From Caldifarciminota bacterium (GTDB lineage Bacteria; Hydrothermota; UBA3073; JACQXS01; JAGMCI01): 64,000 nucleotides of DNA. Shown here piece by piece: positions 9,513-18,800 of the stretch (position 1 is its first letter; each line of letters starts with the position of its first letter). The position numbers were made by a program, and so were the translations under genes. The notes beneath the pieces were generated by a model, which worked only from the letters and a program-made list of their open reading frames with translations, ran no database searches and was not told where the DNA came from. The DNA lies in NCBI GenBank assembly GCA_023129325.1, contig JAGMCI010000033.1, forward strand, positions 1-64,000. The letters are read 5' to 3'.

Positions 9513-9547
9513 CCGTTCTTATTCCGATTTATCGGGATTTAGAACGG
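9513..9547. repeat. Palindromic element CCGTTCT...AGAACGG
   Basis: An imperfect 35-nt palindrome (CCGTTCTTATTCCGAT / ATCGGGATTTAGAACGG) sits between the PorU-like gene and pruA. A second member of the family is at 50722-50752. Confidence 0.75.
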
Positions 9548-9554
9548 TGTGAAT

Positions 9555-9582
9555 CCCGTACCCATTGGCTAACGGGTGCGGG
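9555..9582. repeat. Palindromic element CCCGTACCC...GGGTGCGGG
   Basis: The 9-nt arms surround GGCTAAC. The same core (CCCAT..GCTAACGGGT) reappears inside mtaB at 52294-52319, so this is a dispersed family. It lies immediately after the stop of the PorU-like gene's position on the plus strand, between the two minus-strand genes, and could also terminate or protect transcripts. Confidence 0.7.
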
Positions 9583-9586
9583 ACTT

Positions 9587-12500
9587 CTACCTTGTTATCA
9601 TGAGTTTGGAAATTTTTGATGCTTCTTCCTCTGTCAAACCACTTTCTGAAATAGCCTCAATTTTATAGATGTAAATTCCATTTCCTACTCTGTTTCCAAG
9701 TTCATCTCTTGTGTTCCAATAAATTCTTTTTCCAGGACCTGGTATAAAATACTGAGCTGGTATGGTGCGAATTAGTCTCCCTGCAATAGTATAAATCTTG
9801 ACACTAACCCTTGCTGATTTGGATAAGAAAAAAGTAAATGTTGTATGCTCTCCTTTGACAGGATTCGGGTAATTCATTACATCCGTTATCTCTAATTCAG
9901 ATGAAGATGCAATTTTTAAAACAACAGATTTTACACTTCTGTTTCCCACATTGTCCGAAGCTTGTACTAAAAGTGTATCTTCCGTAGCCCATTTTTCTAA
10001 ACTAATAGGACAAGAAAAACTTCCCCTTGTACAACTACCAAGGTCATACTGAAAGTAATCTGCCAAAGGTGTTTGTTTCCCTCCATGTTGCTCAGAAAGA
10101 ATAAGATGAAGTGGCTTTACTTTATTAAAAATATTAATCCCCGATGGGTCCTCTATTATCCCTGATAGTGTAAAGTCTTCTGGTACTCTGGACCCATTTT
10201 TAAGCAAATTTCCATCAGCAAAAAGCGTAATACTTGGTCCCTCTTTATCTGTTGTATCTGGTTCTCCTTCAGTAACTATAAGTGTATCTATACCTGAACT
10301 CCCACAAGAATTATCATTCCATGCAAAAATGCTGATTTTACCTTTGGCGCCACATATCTCTGGGTCACGAGTTGTGTCTATTATAGGGATAAAGAACTCC
10401 TGGCTCCAGACACCATTTTCAACTTCACTAAGTCCTTCAAAAAGAATGTCCTTGGTTACTTGGATTACTTGATTTTCATCCACATCCATCTTGTCCATCT
10501 TGCCGCGCATCTTATAATTAGCCCCACTTGGTTCATAGTGATAAGTATATTCTGAACTCCTGACAGTTAAATAAGCAAAATTAGCTCCAGGAGCATGTCC
10601 TGTTACTTTTAATTTTTCTCCGCCCTTAAGTGTATCCGGAAAGGAATCAATTGTAACACTAATTGACCTATTTGGCAATTTTGTTGCCGGGTCGGCAAAT
10701 AAGTTTTGTGTTCCAACAAGTGGAGAAGATAAATTTTCTTTATAAACTCCCTCTCCTATTGTAGAAACACCTTCTTGTAAAAAAGTTTCTATAAGTCTAT
10801 TATCTATTCCACCTGAACCACTTGCTGCACGTGTTTCTGCAATAGTCCCAATAGAACCTTTATTTTTTATTTTTTGCATAAAATCAGCCATTCCATCTTT
10901 ATACTGACGGTCAAAACAGCCTACGCCACAAGAATAAAAAAAGGAAAATGGTAACTTTAAGCCATTATTAAGTGCATAAATATCATCCGGATTCCAAAAA
11001 ATTACTTCGTGGCAAAGCTGCTCTAAATTCCCGTGTCCACCAAAAAAAGTCATAAACATACCTTTGTTAAAATATCTTATTAAATCACTTTTTGTTGGTG
11101 AACCATCACCTCTATAATTCATTAAATAAACTTTAAATACATCAAAATTTGATGGAATTATATTAAATAAACCTTCTTCATGATTTACAAATGTATTACC
11201 ATCTGGATTTTCATCATCTGCAATAAGTAATATTCTATTTTGCCACACCCCAGGACTTTCATCGTATTTGATGACTTTTTCTATTGCATTACGAGCTCCA
11301 TCTTTTGATTTGGCAGTAATTCTGCCAAGAGCAATGTTATTTGTAAACCAACCATCCCAACAAGGATTCCCTCCATATCCAAACTCTGCAACTATATAGC
11401 CTTCTTCATGAGGAGGGATGCGATTTTTTGCTAATGAACTTTTATAATCATAAGTCCCAGCACCAAGAAGAAGACAATATCCTGATTCCCAATTATTATA
11501 AGCAAACCAAAGGAAATTCCTTATCGCATAAGGTGAGTTCTTAAGTCCCCAGGAAAAGTTGTTATAAACATCAAAAATTGAAAAAATTTCTGTGTCCATC
11601 CCTTGTGTTTCTCTATGTTTTTTAAGTCTCTCTGCATAATCAAAGAAGTCAGGATGAGTAATTATTATAAATTTTGCAAAGCTACTTCTATCTCGTAAAT
11701 TATAAGGACTTTCTTTTTTTATGCTTACAGTTTTAAATTCACTGCTTGCATAATAAGTTCTTCCCTGCCCTTGGAATTTAACTATTCCCTCTTCAAATAC
11801 AGCTCCATAAACCCTCTTTGGTTCCAGGAGATTCGTTATGTCAAAAATTACAGGAAGCTCTTGAAAATTATGAAGGTTAAATTCTAAATCTTCACTCTCT
11901 CCTTTGAACTTTAAAGTTCCGTTATAAGCCTGATATTTCTTTTTATACACAATCTCAAAATAATTAAACCAGATAATGTCTCTTATGACATCAGACTCAC
12001 CTCTATAAAGTTCTAAACTTAAAGTATTTATCCCCTCTTTGAGTCCAGCTACTGAATCTTCAAGAATATCCTGGCTTCCATCTCCTGATGGTTTTACCCA
12101 GTCAAGAAAATTGACTCCATTAAGATAAAGCCTTAACCTATGTATTTGTTCATCAAAGTCTGGGTCACTTTTATTCTTTTCACAAAATCTATATATACTT
12201 ATTTTCATTTTACAAGAGTCTTCTTTAATCCCGTAAACTGAAAAAGAATAATTTTTCCAAATAGATGGCTTTACACTTTCTCTCTCAAGTCGCTCCCATA
12301 CCCATGCCAGTCCACTTCTTGAAGGACATAAATTATCATATTCCATATGTAAAGTATCAATAAAATATTCAGGCACTGGATTTGAACCTTGGATAATACC
12401 AGAAATACTATCTCTTCTTCCTAAATCTCCTCCATAAGTAAGCCAGTAAACATTGGTGTTTGTGTAAGGATTTAAAAAAAGTTGTCCTTCTACATTTTTT

Positions 12501-13318
12501 TTCCAACCCTTAAGTGAACCTGCATAAAATAAAATAGAAGTATCTGGAAGGACATAAATTGGTATTTCTATCAAACTATCTGTGGTATCAGTTTGCATCT
12601 TGCTTCCACCATTATAGAGTTTTATTGTGTTAAGTTCTCCTGAAAGAATACCAATATTTTGAAGTTGTTCTTTAGTGATTTTATATATTCCTTCATCTTG
12701 AAGTTCAATTTTATACCACGGACCAGGATGATACATCCTGACTCGTTTCCGTCGGGGGGCTCTCCAATTTTTTGCCTGCTCGTAATTTATAAGTGCTCTC
12801 TTGAAAACATTTTCAAAGCTTGGGTCCAGGCGTGGGACCCCAGTTCCTCCCTCAAAGCTAACTTTTATTCTTATCTTTTTATAAAATAGTAAAGTTTTTC
12901 GTTTTGGATTATATCTTAATGGATTTATTCTTAGCTTCAAAACTTCTTGAGCCCGATAAAGTCTTTGTTCCTCTATAGTTACAATTTTAGGGGGCCAAAA
13001 GATATCTGAAGAATATAGTTTTTCATCCCTTGCCTTTCCTGTAAAACCTATGGTAGGTGGAATATCTATTCCCCTGAGCTCCTCAGTTATAGATTCAATG
13101 ACCTTGACTTTGACTTTTGCACCCACTGGTATCCCTATTGGAATATACTTAATTGGAACTGCTGGCTTCCCTGTTTCTGGCTGAGTGTAAGTGTTTAGAA
13201 TATGGGGGATAGGCTCAAGTGTGAGTTTTTGAGATGTATATATAAATTCTATTCCTTCTCTACCTGATTCTAAAATTTTGATGTCCTGAGCAAATAATAA
13301 AAGTATATATATCCACAT
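9587..13318 (-). CDS. porU: PorU-like gingipain-family (C25) cysteine protease of the type IX secretion system
   Basis: The 1243-aa exported protein has the features of PorU, the sortase that removes C-terminal sorting signals and attaches cargo to the surface. The N-terminal region contains WYKIELQDEGIYKITKEQL, matching the PorU-type GiYkiTy..L signature. The C25 catalytic domain spans about residues 560-880, with the likely catalytic His in FFGGHGN (about 759) and Cys in YSCGVGC (about 797). A FlgD-like domain closes the protein (MNYPNPVKGEHTTFTF ... VKIYTIAGRLIR ... GNGIYIYKIEA ... KLMITR). Alternatively it is an ordinary gingipain-like cargo protease; the PorU-type N-terminus and sprA in the same window favour the sortase. 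The signal peptide is short (MWIYILLLFAQ) and no Shine-Dalgarno precedes the ATG. Confidence 0.78.
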   Translation of the reverse strand: MWIYILLLFAQDIKILESGREGIEFIYTSQKLTLEPIPHILNTYTQPETGKPAVPIKYIPIGIPVGAKVKVKVIESITEELRGIDIPPTIGFTGKARDEKLYSSDIFWPPKIVTIEEQRLYRAQEVLKLRINPLRYNPKRKTLLFYKKIRIKVSFEGGTGVPRLDPSFENVFKRALINYEQAKNWRAPRRKRVRMYHPGPWYKIELQDEGIYKITKEQLQNIGILSGELNTIKLYNGGSKMQTDTTDSLIEIPIYVLPDTSILFYAGSLKGWKKNVEGQLFLNPYTNTNVYWLTYGGDLGRRDSISGIIQGSNPVPEYFIDTLHMEYDNLCPSRSGLAWVWERLERESVKPSIWKNYSFSVYGIKEDSCKMKISIYRFCEKNKSDPDFDEQIHRLRLYLNGVNFLDWVKPSGDGSQDILEDSVAGLKEGINTLSLELYRGESDVIRDIIWFNYFEIVYKKKYQAYNGTLKFKGESEDLEFNLHNFQELPVIFDITNLLEPKRVYGAVFEEGIVKFQGQGRTYYASSEFKTVSIKKESPYNLRDRSSFAKFIIITHPDFFDYAERLKKHRETQGMDTEIFSIFDVYNNFSWGLKNSPYAIRNFLWFAYNNWESGYCLLLGAGTYDYKSSLAKNRIPPHEEGYIVAEFGYGGNPCWDGWFTNNIALGRITAKSKDGARNAIEKVIKYDESPGVWQNRILLIADDENPDGNTFVNHEEGLFNIIPSNFDVFKVYLMNYRGDGSPTKSDLIRYFNKGMFMTFFGGHGNLEQLCHEVIFWNPDDIYALNNGLKLPFSFFYSCGVGCFDRQYKDGMADFMQKIKNKGSIGTIAETRAASGSGGIDNRLIETFLQEGVSTIGEGVYKENLSSPLVGTQNLFADPATKLPNRSISVTIDSFPDTLKGGEKLKVTGHAPGANFAYLTVRSSEYTYHYEPSGANYKMRGKMDKMDVDENQVIQVTKDILFEGLSEVENGVWSQEFFIPIIDTTRDPEICGAKGKISIFAWNDNSCGSSGIDTLIVTEGEPDTTDKEGPSITLFADGNLLKNGSRVPEDFTLSGIIEDPSGINIFNKVKPLHLILSEQHGGKQTPLADYFQYDLGSCTRGSFSCPISLEKWATEDTLLVQASDNVGNRSVKSVVLKIASSSELEITDVMNYPNPVKGEHTTFTFFLSKSARVSVKIYTIAGRLIRTIPAQYFIPGPGKRIYWNTRDELGNRVGNGIYIYKIEAISESGLTEEEASKISKLMITR

Positions 13319-13357
13319 AGCTTATTTCTTATTTCCGTGTTTTTCCGTGTTTATATC

Positions 13358-13383
13358 CCTGCCCGACGGATGGCAGGCGGGCG
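13358..13383. repeat. GC-rich palindrome CCTGCCCGACGG...CAGGCGGGCG
   Basis: A short GC-rich inverted repeat of the CCTGCC/GGCAGG family, between the PorU-like gene and the Trm112-like gene. Related units lie at 13687-13712, 15777-15800, 25368-25409 and 40796-40817. Confidence 0.65.
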
Positions 13384-13399
13384 TGTCCTTCAGTGTTTT

Positions 13400-13567
13400 T
13401 TAATCAAGCTTCTCTGCTTCATCTATAAGCATTATTGGAATGTCATCTTTTATAGAATAAGCGAGTTTGCATTTATGACAGATAAGCTTGTTGTTTTTCC
13501 TATCATACTCCAAATCCCCTTTGCATTTAGGACAAGCTAATATCTCTAATAACTTTTCATCTAACAT
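13400..13567 (-). CDS. Trm112-family zinc-binding small protein (55 aa)
   Basis: This gene is too short for the ORF track. The translation starts MLDEKLLEILACPKCKGDLEY and continues ..LICHKCKLAYSIKDDIPIMLIDEA..., with two CxxC pairs (CPKC and CHKC) and the IPIML motif typical of Trm112/YcaR (UPF0434) proteins. In eukaryotes and archaea Trm112 activates several methyltransferases; bacterial relatives are 55-70 aa and less well understood. A GGAGGT ribosome-binding site lies 6 nt upstream of the ATG and a good promoter lies further upstream, so it is expressed independently of the patatin gene. It may be co-transcribed with the PorU-like gene, about 80 nt downstream. Confidence 0.85.
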   Translation of the reverse strand: MLDEKLLEILACPKCKGDLEYDRKNNKLICHKCKLAYSIKDDIPIMLIDEAEKLD

Positions 13568-13597
13568 CTTTTACCTCCTTATTCAACAATTCTTAAT

Positions 13598-13626
13598 ATA
13601 TTATCTTAAATTAATCTCTTTGTCAA
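13598..13626 (-). promoter_or_regulatory. Promoter of the Trm112-like gene
   Basis: TTGACA (13626-13621) and TAATAT (13603-13598) are 17 nt apart on the minus strand, preceded by a T-rich stretch. Confidence 0.65.
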
Positions 13627-13686
13627 CTAAAAAATGAACATCAAAATTTTTACAAGGAAATTCTATTGCAGTTAGTAGCCAAAGTG

Positions 13687-13712
13687 ATACCTGCCTACCG
13701 TCAGGCAGGTAT
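13687..13712. repeat. Perfect hairpin ATACCTGCCT...AGGCAGGTAT
   Basis: A perfect 10-bp inverted repeat with a 6-nt loop lies just after the patatin stop codon. No T-tract follows, so it is more probably a member of the dispersed CCTGCC/GGCAGG palindrome family than a canonical terminator. Confidence 0.75.
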
Positions 13713-13717
13713 ATTAT

Positions 13718-14608
13718 TTAAACTGAATGCTTGAACCACCTTTTCAGTCTACCAAATAGACTTAATTGTCTCTTTAGTTCAGGTAAGCTTTTGAGAGCCG
13801 CATCTCTCCCCTTTTTTATGCAAAAGGCAAGCTTTGAGAAGTCTGACCAATGGACTTTATGAACTTCGGGTGAAATTATCAGGTCTACATCTAATAAGTT
13901 TAATTTGTTTAATCTATACTTTACAATCTCATCTACCCTTAAATTGATTTGAAACCCTGTGCGAAGTGAAGCAGGTTCATTAAGCTTTCTCATAAGTGAT
14001 GAAGCAATTATAAAGTTTGCTCCAAGCTCTCTTACTGCTTTAGTAGGAACAGTTGATGTGATTCCTCCATCTACTAATATTGAGCCAAAGTCTGTAATAT
14101 ATGGAAATACCCCTGGAATAGCAGAGGATGAGCGCACTGCATCTATAATTGGACCATCACGGATAATTCTGTCTTCTCCTGTTTTAAGGTCAACTGCTAC
14201 TGATGCAAATTGAATCTTTGTTTGTGAAATAAGAGCAGTTCCAAAAAGTCTATTAAAGATAGAATATAATTTTTCTCCTTTAACTATATAAGGGTTGATG
14301 AATTCTTTTATATATATATAGTGCTCTTTTATAAAATCAGCTAAGTTCCGAAACGGCTTTGGAACACGAGGATTTTCAAATAAATCAAATCCAATAGTTT
14401 TAAATTCTTCAGAAGTTATTATTTCTCTTGCGATTTTTTCCAGTAGCCTTGCATCTGGATTTAGGGCGTAAAGTCCACCAATTACTGCTCCAATTGATGT
14501 TCCGCATATTAAATGGATTGGAATTTTAGCTTCTTCAAGCACTTGAAGCACACCAATATGGGCAAGTCCGTGAGAAGCGCCACCTCCAAGGGCAAGTCCA
14601 ATTTTCAT
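13718..14608 (-). CDS. Patatin-like phospholipase
   Basis: The 296-aa protein carries the patatin signatures: an oxyanion-hole segment (LALGGGASHGLAHIGVL), the nucleophile elbow GTSIGA with the catalytic Ser, and the catalytic Asp in VDGG. It resembles the RssA/NTE group of bacterial serine acyl hydrolases acting on phospholipids or lysophospholipids. There is no signal peptide, so it is cytoplasmic or peripheral. It follows the lipoprotein gene with only 2 nt between, indicating an operon with the lipoprotein and the protease/Omp85 fusion upstream, and thus perhaps a role in envelope lipid turnover. The substrate cannot be deduced. Confidence 0.85.
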   Translation of the reverse strand: MKIGLALGGGASHGLAHIGVLQVLEEAKIPIHLICGTSIGAVIGGLYALNPDARLLEKIAREIITSEEFKTIGFDLFENPRVPKPFRNLADFIKEHYIYIKEFINPYIVKGEKLYSIFNRLFGTALISQTKIQFASVAVDLKTGEDRIIRDGPIIDAVRSSSAIPGVFPYITDFGSILVDGGITSTVPTKAVRELGANFIIASSLMRKLNEPASLRTGFQINLRVDEIVKYRLNKLNLLDVDLIISPEVHKVHWSDFSKLAFCIKKGRDAALKSLPELKRQLSLFGRLKRWFKHSV

Positions 14609-14610
14609 TA

Positions 14611-15891
14611 CTAATCAATAGTTTTAACCTTGCACGGTAAAGGAAATTTTATTTTTAGATAGGTCTCTTTATCACCAGTTAACTCTAAAGTTTTTCCCCA
14701 TACTTCTGGGAAGAGTTTAAGGACTTTATCATCTACTACAAGGACAATTATTGTTTTTTGAGGCAAATCTTTGTCAAATGTAAGTTCAATGGTATGAGAG
14801 CCAAAGGCACCGGGTTTGAAATCCACATCTATAAGTTTACCTGTCCCGATGGAATCGGGATAAGATAGTTTTTCCTTTAACAATATAGGTTTTGTAGAAT
14901 CATTGTTGACAAACCATACTTCTTTAAGTTCATAAACAGGTTGTTTAGGATATTCTGCTTTATAAAGCTCTATTTTTCCAATTTGGGTTAACTTGTTCAC
15001 TAACTGATAAAGCGAATCCTCTAAAAGAAAGGACGACGAGAAATATAGAGTTACAAAGTCTTTTTTAAATTTATATTTTACATCCTTGAATCCATAAAGT
15101 TTAAATCTCTTTGTCAATATTTGTGCTATTTTTTGAAATTCTTGCATAGTAGTCTCTTGCACAGCGGTTATTTTCAAGGCTTGGATTTTAGCTAAAGGAT
15201 TAAGAATCTTAATTGGTTTACCAATATTCTTTGCTTCAAATTTCCAAAATAGTTCCTCTTTGTCATCACTCGGAGAGGCAGGTTGTGTAACAATAACTTT
15301 TTCAGGAAGTTCAGACTTTTGATTAATCCACAGTTCACCCTGTGCTTCAAATGCAGTTGGAGACATAAAGAGTAAATTGGGTTTAAATTCATAGATTAAG
15401 AAACCGTTTTTAATATTTTTAAATTTATATTCTTCAACTGCAAGCACCAATGAGAGAAAAGATATGGGTCTTGTCTCAGAAGTCCTCTCTTGTGCTTTCC
15501 ATTTCCCATGTATCCACCTATATTCTCTGTCTCCTATGCCAATTGCTTTAAATTTTTCTTTCTCTGCTTGCCTCGCTGGAGCTTCGGCGAAGCGGGAACC
15601 AAATTTCCAGCAACCTTCAATTTTTACTCTATCATTAACCTTTTCTCCCTTAAAAGTACCTTTAACTTCTGGTTTAGAGAATTCGAGTCTGAATTCAAAA
15701 TTCTGAGAGATAAGTCTATCTATGGATTGTTTGACTTCTTGTGGATTTAATGGTTGGATGGGTTTTTCTGTGCTTTCCCGCCCGACGGGTGGCAGACGAG
15801 TTTGGGCACAGCTACAGATAAACAGAGAACAGAAGACAGAAAACAGATAACAGATTCTTCTGACTTCTATCTGTGTAATCCGCGGCTCCAT
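14611..15891 (-). CDS. Predicted lipoprotein with SecD P1-like C-terminal half
   Basis: The 426-aa product has a hydrophobic leader followed by a lipobox-like LFICSCAQ, so it is probably lipidated. Residues about 45-230 form an unrecognised beta-rich domain, possibly LolA/LppX-like. Residues about 240-420 resemble the periplasmic SecD P1 fold (ILTKRFKLYGFKDVKYKFKKD ... KIELYKAE ... SHTIELTFDKD), but no membrane segments follow, so it is not a SecD translocase. The gene is riddled with repeats that stay in frame: palindromes at 14844-14860, 15570-15598 and 15777-15800. The signal peptide itself is encoded by a CTGTTTTCTGTCTTCTGT-type repeat. It sits between the Omp85 fusion (7 nt) and the patatin (2 nt). 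Function unknown. Confidence 0.65.
   Translation of the reverse strand: MEPRITQIEVRRICYLFSVFCSLFICSCAQTRLPPVGRESTEKPIQPLNPQEVKQSIDRLISQNFEFRLEFSKPEVKGTFKGEKVNDRVKIEGCWKFGSRFAEAPARQAEKEKFKAIGIGDREYRWIHGKWKAQERTSETRPISFLSLVLAVEEYKFKNIKNGFLIYEFKPNLLFMSPTAFEAQGELWINQKSELPEKVIVTQPASPSDDKEELFWKFEAKNIGKPIKILNPLAKIQALKITAVQETTMQEFQKIAQILTKRFKLYGFKDVKYKFKKDFVTLYFSSSFLLEDSLYQLVNKLTQIGKIELYKAEYPKQPVYELKEVWFVNNDSTKPILLKEKLSYPDSIGTGKLIDVDFKPGAFGSHTIELTFDKDLPQKTIIVLVVDDKVLKLFPEVWGKTLELTGDKETYLKIKFPLPCKVKTID
14844..14860. repeat. In-frame palindrome TCCCGAT..ATCGGGA
   Basis: A 7-bp perfect inverted repeat inside the lipoprotein gene, encoding part of LSYPDSIGTG. It shares the TCCCGAT/ATCGGGA core with the palindromes at 9513, 25368 and 50722. 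Confidence 0.6.
15570..15598. repeat. In-frame GC-rich palindrome in the lipoprotein gene
   Basis: The plus strand reads GCCTCGCTGGAGCTTCGGCG followed by AAGCGGGA, encoding SRFAEAPARQ on the minus strand. It is GC-rich in an otherwise AT-rich gene. Confidence 0.6.
15777..15800. repeat. In-frame CCCGCCCGACGGG element behind the lipobox
   Basis: CCCGCCCGACGGGTGGCAGA encodes RLPPVGRE directly after the lipobox cysteine, in the flexible tether region where insertions are harmless. Confidence 0.6.
15803..15862 (-). repeat. Simple (CTGTTTT/CTGTCTT) repeat encoding the lipoprotein signal peptide
   Basis: On the minus strand a run of CTGTT/CTGTC/CTGTA units encodes CYLFSVFCSLFICSC. The alternation of Leu, Phe, Ser, Val and Cys gives a hydrophobic h-region by composition alone. 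Confidence 0.6.
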
Positions 15892-15898
15892 CGGTGTT

Positions 15899-18800
15899 TC
15901 AAAATTCGGGCCCTAATGAGAAATACCAATAAGTCTTTGATAAACTCAAGAAGTCAGTGTTTTTAGCAATATCAAATTTTAATATAAAATATGGAAATCT
16001 AATCCTTATCCCGGTACCAAAGTCAAACTTTAATCCATTAGCTGATGAATTTAATCCTCCATTCTTAAAAGGTTTAAATTTTCGTGGGTCAGGAACTGCA
16101 TATCCAAAGTCACAAAATAGAGCACCTCTCACTCCTCCAATAGATAAAGATATGGGAAAGGCAATTTTAAGTTTATCAATAAATGGATAGCGCAGTTCTA
16201 AATTTAATATACCAACATTTTTACCCTTAAATTCATGAATCTCGTAACCTCGTAAATCATCAGGTCCCCCAATTAGTAGATTGACCGACTCTTTATCCTT
16301 TCCCCATATACCTGCATTAATAAACCTTATTGCAAACGAGTATCTTGGAGCAATTCTTATATATTTACGGAAATCCAATTCATAAAAATTATAAAGTAAA
16401 GTTGGTGATATGAGAGGAAGGGTGGCTCGAAGCATAAGTTTTCCTCTTTCGCCATTTTGTGGTCCCGTAGCTCCCCACCTGGTATTATCAATTACATAAG
16501 AAAGAGATGGCGAAAATAAGTAAAAAGTCTCCTTTGGCGAAAGGGGTTTTTCCTCGGGCCAGGAATATATTACTGTTTCCCAAAGAGAACCATTAAGTTC
16601 TAAATCAAAACGATGAAATTTATCTAATGGATATTCAAATAATAGTCCACATCCCTTGTATTTTTGTTGCTCTAATGTATCTCCAATTAAAAACCAATGT
16701 TCTTCTTTAAAAATAGCTCCTCCAAAATCTAATCTTTTAGGAAGATATAAATAACTTAGATAATAATTGGCAGCAAGATTTTCAGGCGAATTAGTTTCAA
16801 GATAAAATCTATGGTTTCCAAGTAAGTCAGAAACTGCCAGTCTTAAATTTCCTAATATTCCGCATCCAGAAACATAAGAGATAGCCCCACCTCCCCAGTC
16901 AGGTGTAAAACGAATTCCTAATTTCTTTACTTTAAGAATAGAAGTATCAGTTTTTACCTCAACATATTGTCTATCAAATTCTGATTTCATTGAAAGAGGT
17001 CTATACTCAAAACCTTTCTGGAATGGTTTTTTGATAAGATATACATCCCAACCCCCATTTGTGTAAAGACTGAAAGCTAAATATTTTCCATTTTTTGAAA
17101 TTGAAGGTGTAAACACTCCTCCAACAACATTAGTAAGTTGAATAATATCAGAAGATTCAATATCCAATATATAGAGGTTATTAGCTCCTGTTTGATTAGA
17201 TACAAATAAAATTTTATCCTGAAACCAGATAGGCGAAGCTACATAAGTAGCTCGTGTTTTGATAAGAGGCACAGGCTTTTGTAGGAGCAATTCATGTGCC
17301 CCTACCTTAAAGATAGTATAATACCCATAGTGCCAGTTTTCACCCTCTAAAGGTCTATCAGATGTAAAAACAATAAACTTTCCATCAGGTAACCAGCTTG
17401 GAGTTAGGTCATCATATTCATCTGATGTGAGCTGTTTGAGATTCCCAGTATTAATATTTAATACATAGATATCCGCCTTTCCATCTTTTAATCCCCTGAA
17501 AGCAATTTCTTGACCGCTTGGTGAAAAAGAAGGAGAGGAAATTTGGTCAAGTTCAACCTGCCTGCCACTCCGTGGTGCTCGTTCCGATTCGTCAGAGTGA
17601 AAAGTTCGTGGTGAACCATCAGTTAGACAGAAGGGAATTTTCTTTATTATTTTTCTTTGATGCACATTCATAATGTATAATATATCTTTACCCGCTCCTT
17701 TTGCCACAAAAGCAAGGTTTTTGCCATCAGGACTCCAACTAATTCCTCCCTGCATAATATGCAAGGATTCAAATCCTTTTGATTTTCCTCCTTTTAATAG
17801 TCTATCCTTTATTCTTCCGTTAATACTTGACATAAGCCACAAACTTTCATATTCGTCTCTGTCAGATAGAAAAGCAATCTCAGTTCCATCAGGGGAAATA
17901 CTTGGTGCAGTATTGAAGGTATAGTTCTTATGATTTGTTAGCTTTTTGGAATTAACTGGACTCTCTTCAAGCTCAGCACATTGGAGCCAATATCTCTTTT
18001 TTAAGTCGTTCATCCATAATCTATTTAACTCTTCTGTATCTACTCCAATTACAGCCTGCAATGCCTTATTTAATCCCCCAGCAGCTCCAATTTTGTGAAA
18101 TATTTCTCCTATTTTCCTTTCACCATACCTATCGGCAATAAATTTCAAAATAGATTGTCCTTCTTTATACATAAGATAAGACCCTGCTATAAGCTCAAGT
18201 TGTTGAATTGGCTTTAGCCGACTATAGTATAAAGCATCTCTGATAACCATATCAGATTCAGCATCCCAGTCAAGTGAGAAATATTCAGCCATCCCTTCTA
18301 TAAACCAGAGTGGAACAGCAAATAAATTAATTTTTGGTAATATAGATGCAATTCCTGTCCCTTGTGATATGGCAAATTGAAACGCATGTACAAGTTCGTG
18401 AGCTAAAACATGTCTAAATTTCTCATAAGAACCATCAAAGGGAATAACAACACGATTTTTAAATATCTCTGTAAATCCACCAGTAGCTTCATCAATTAAA
18501 GAGAGAGTAATGTTTGTTTGTTCAAAATCATTGTGAGATTTATAGATAATAACAGGAATTGGCTCTTTTGGAGTATAAGAAAGAATTTGAGAGTATCTTT
18601 TATAAGAATCAAGTAATACCTGGTTAGCAAATTTTGCTAATCTTTCTCCACCTGAATAATAAATGATACTAAACTCATCTGTATCTATTACTTTCCAATC
18701 AAAATTCTTGTATTGAACCTTATTTTGTCCAAATTCCCAATATTGAGCATTTGCAACTGCAGGAATAAAAAGCAAGACCAAAAATAAACCACTCCATGGT

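Noticed and set aside
13687-13712. Intrinsic terminator after the patatin gene
   Set aside because: The hairpin is strong but no T-tract follows on the minus strand, and the same arms occur as a dispersed repeat elsewhere.
14611-15891. SecD translocase
   Set aside because: Only the periplasmic P1-like region is similar; the six-helix membrane domain is missing and a lipobox is present.
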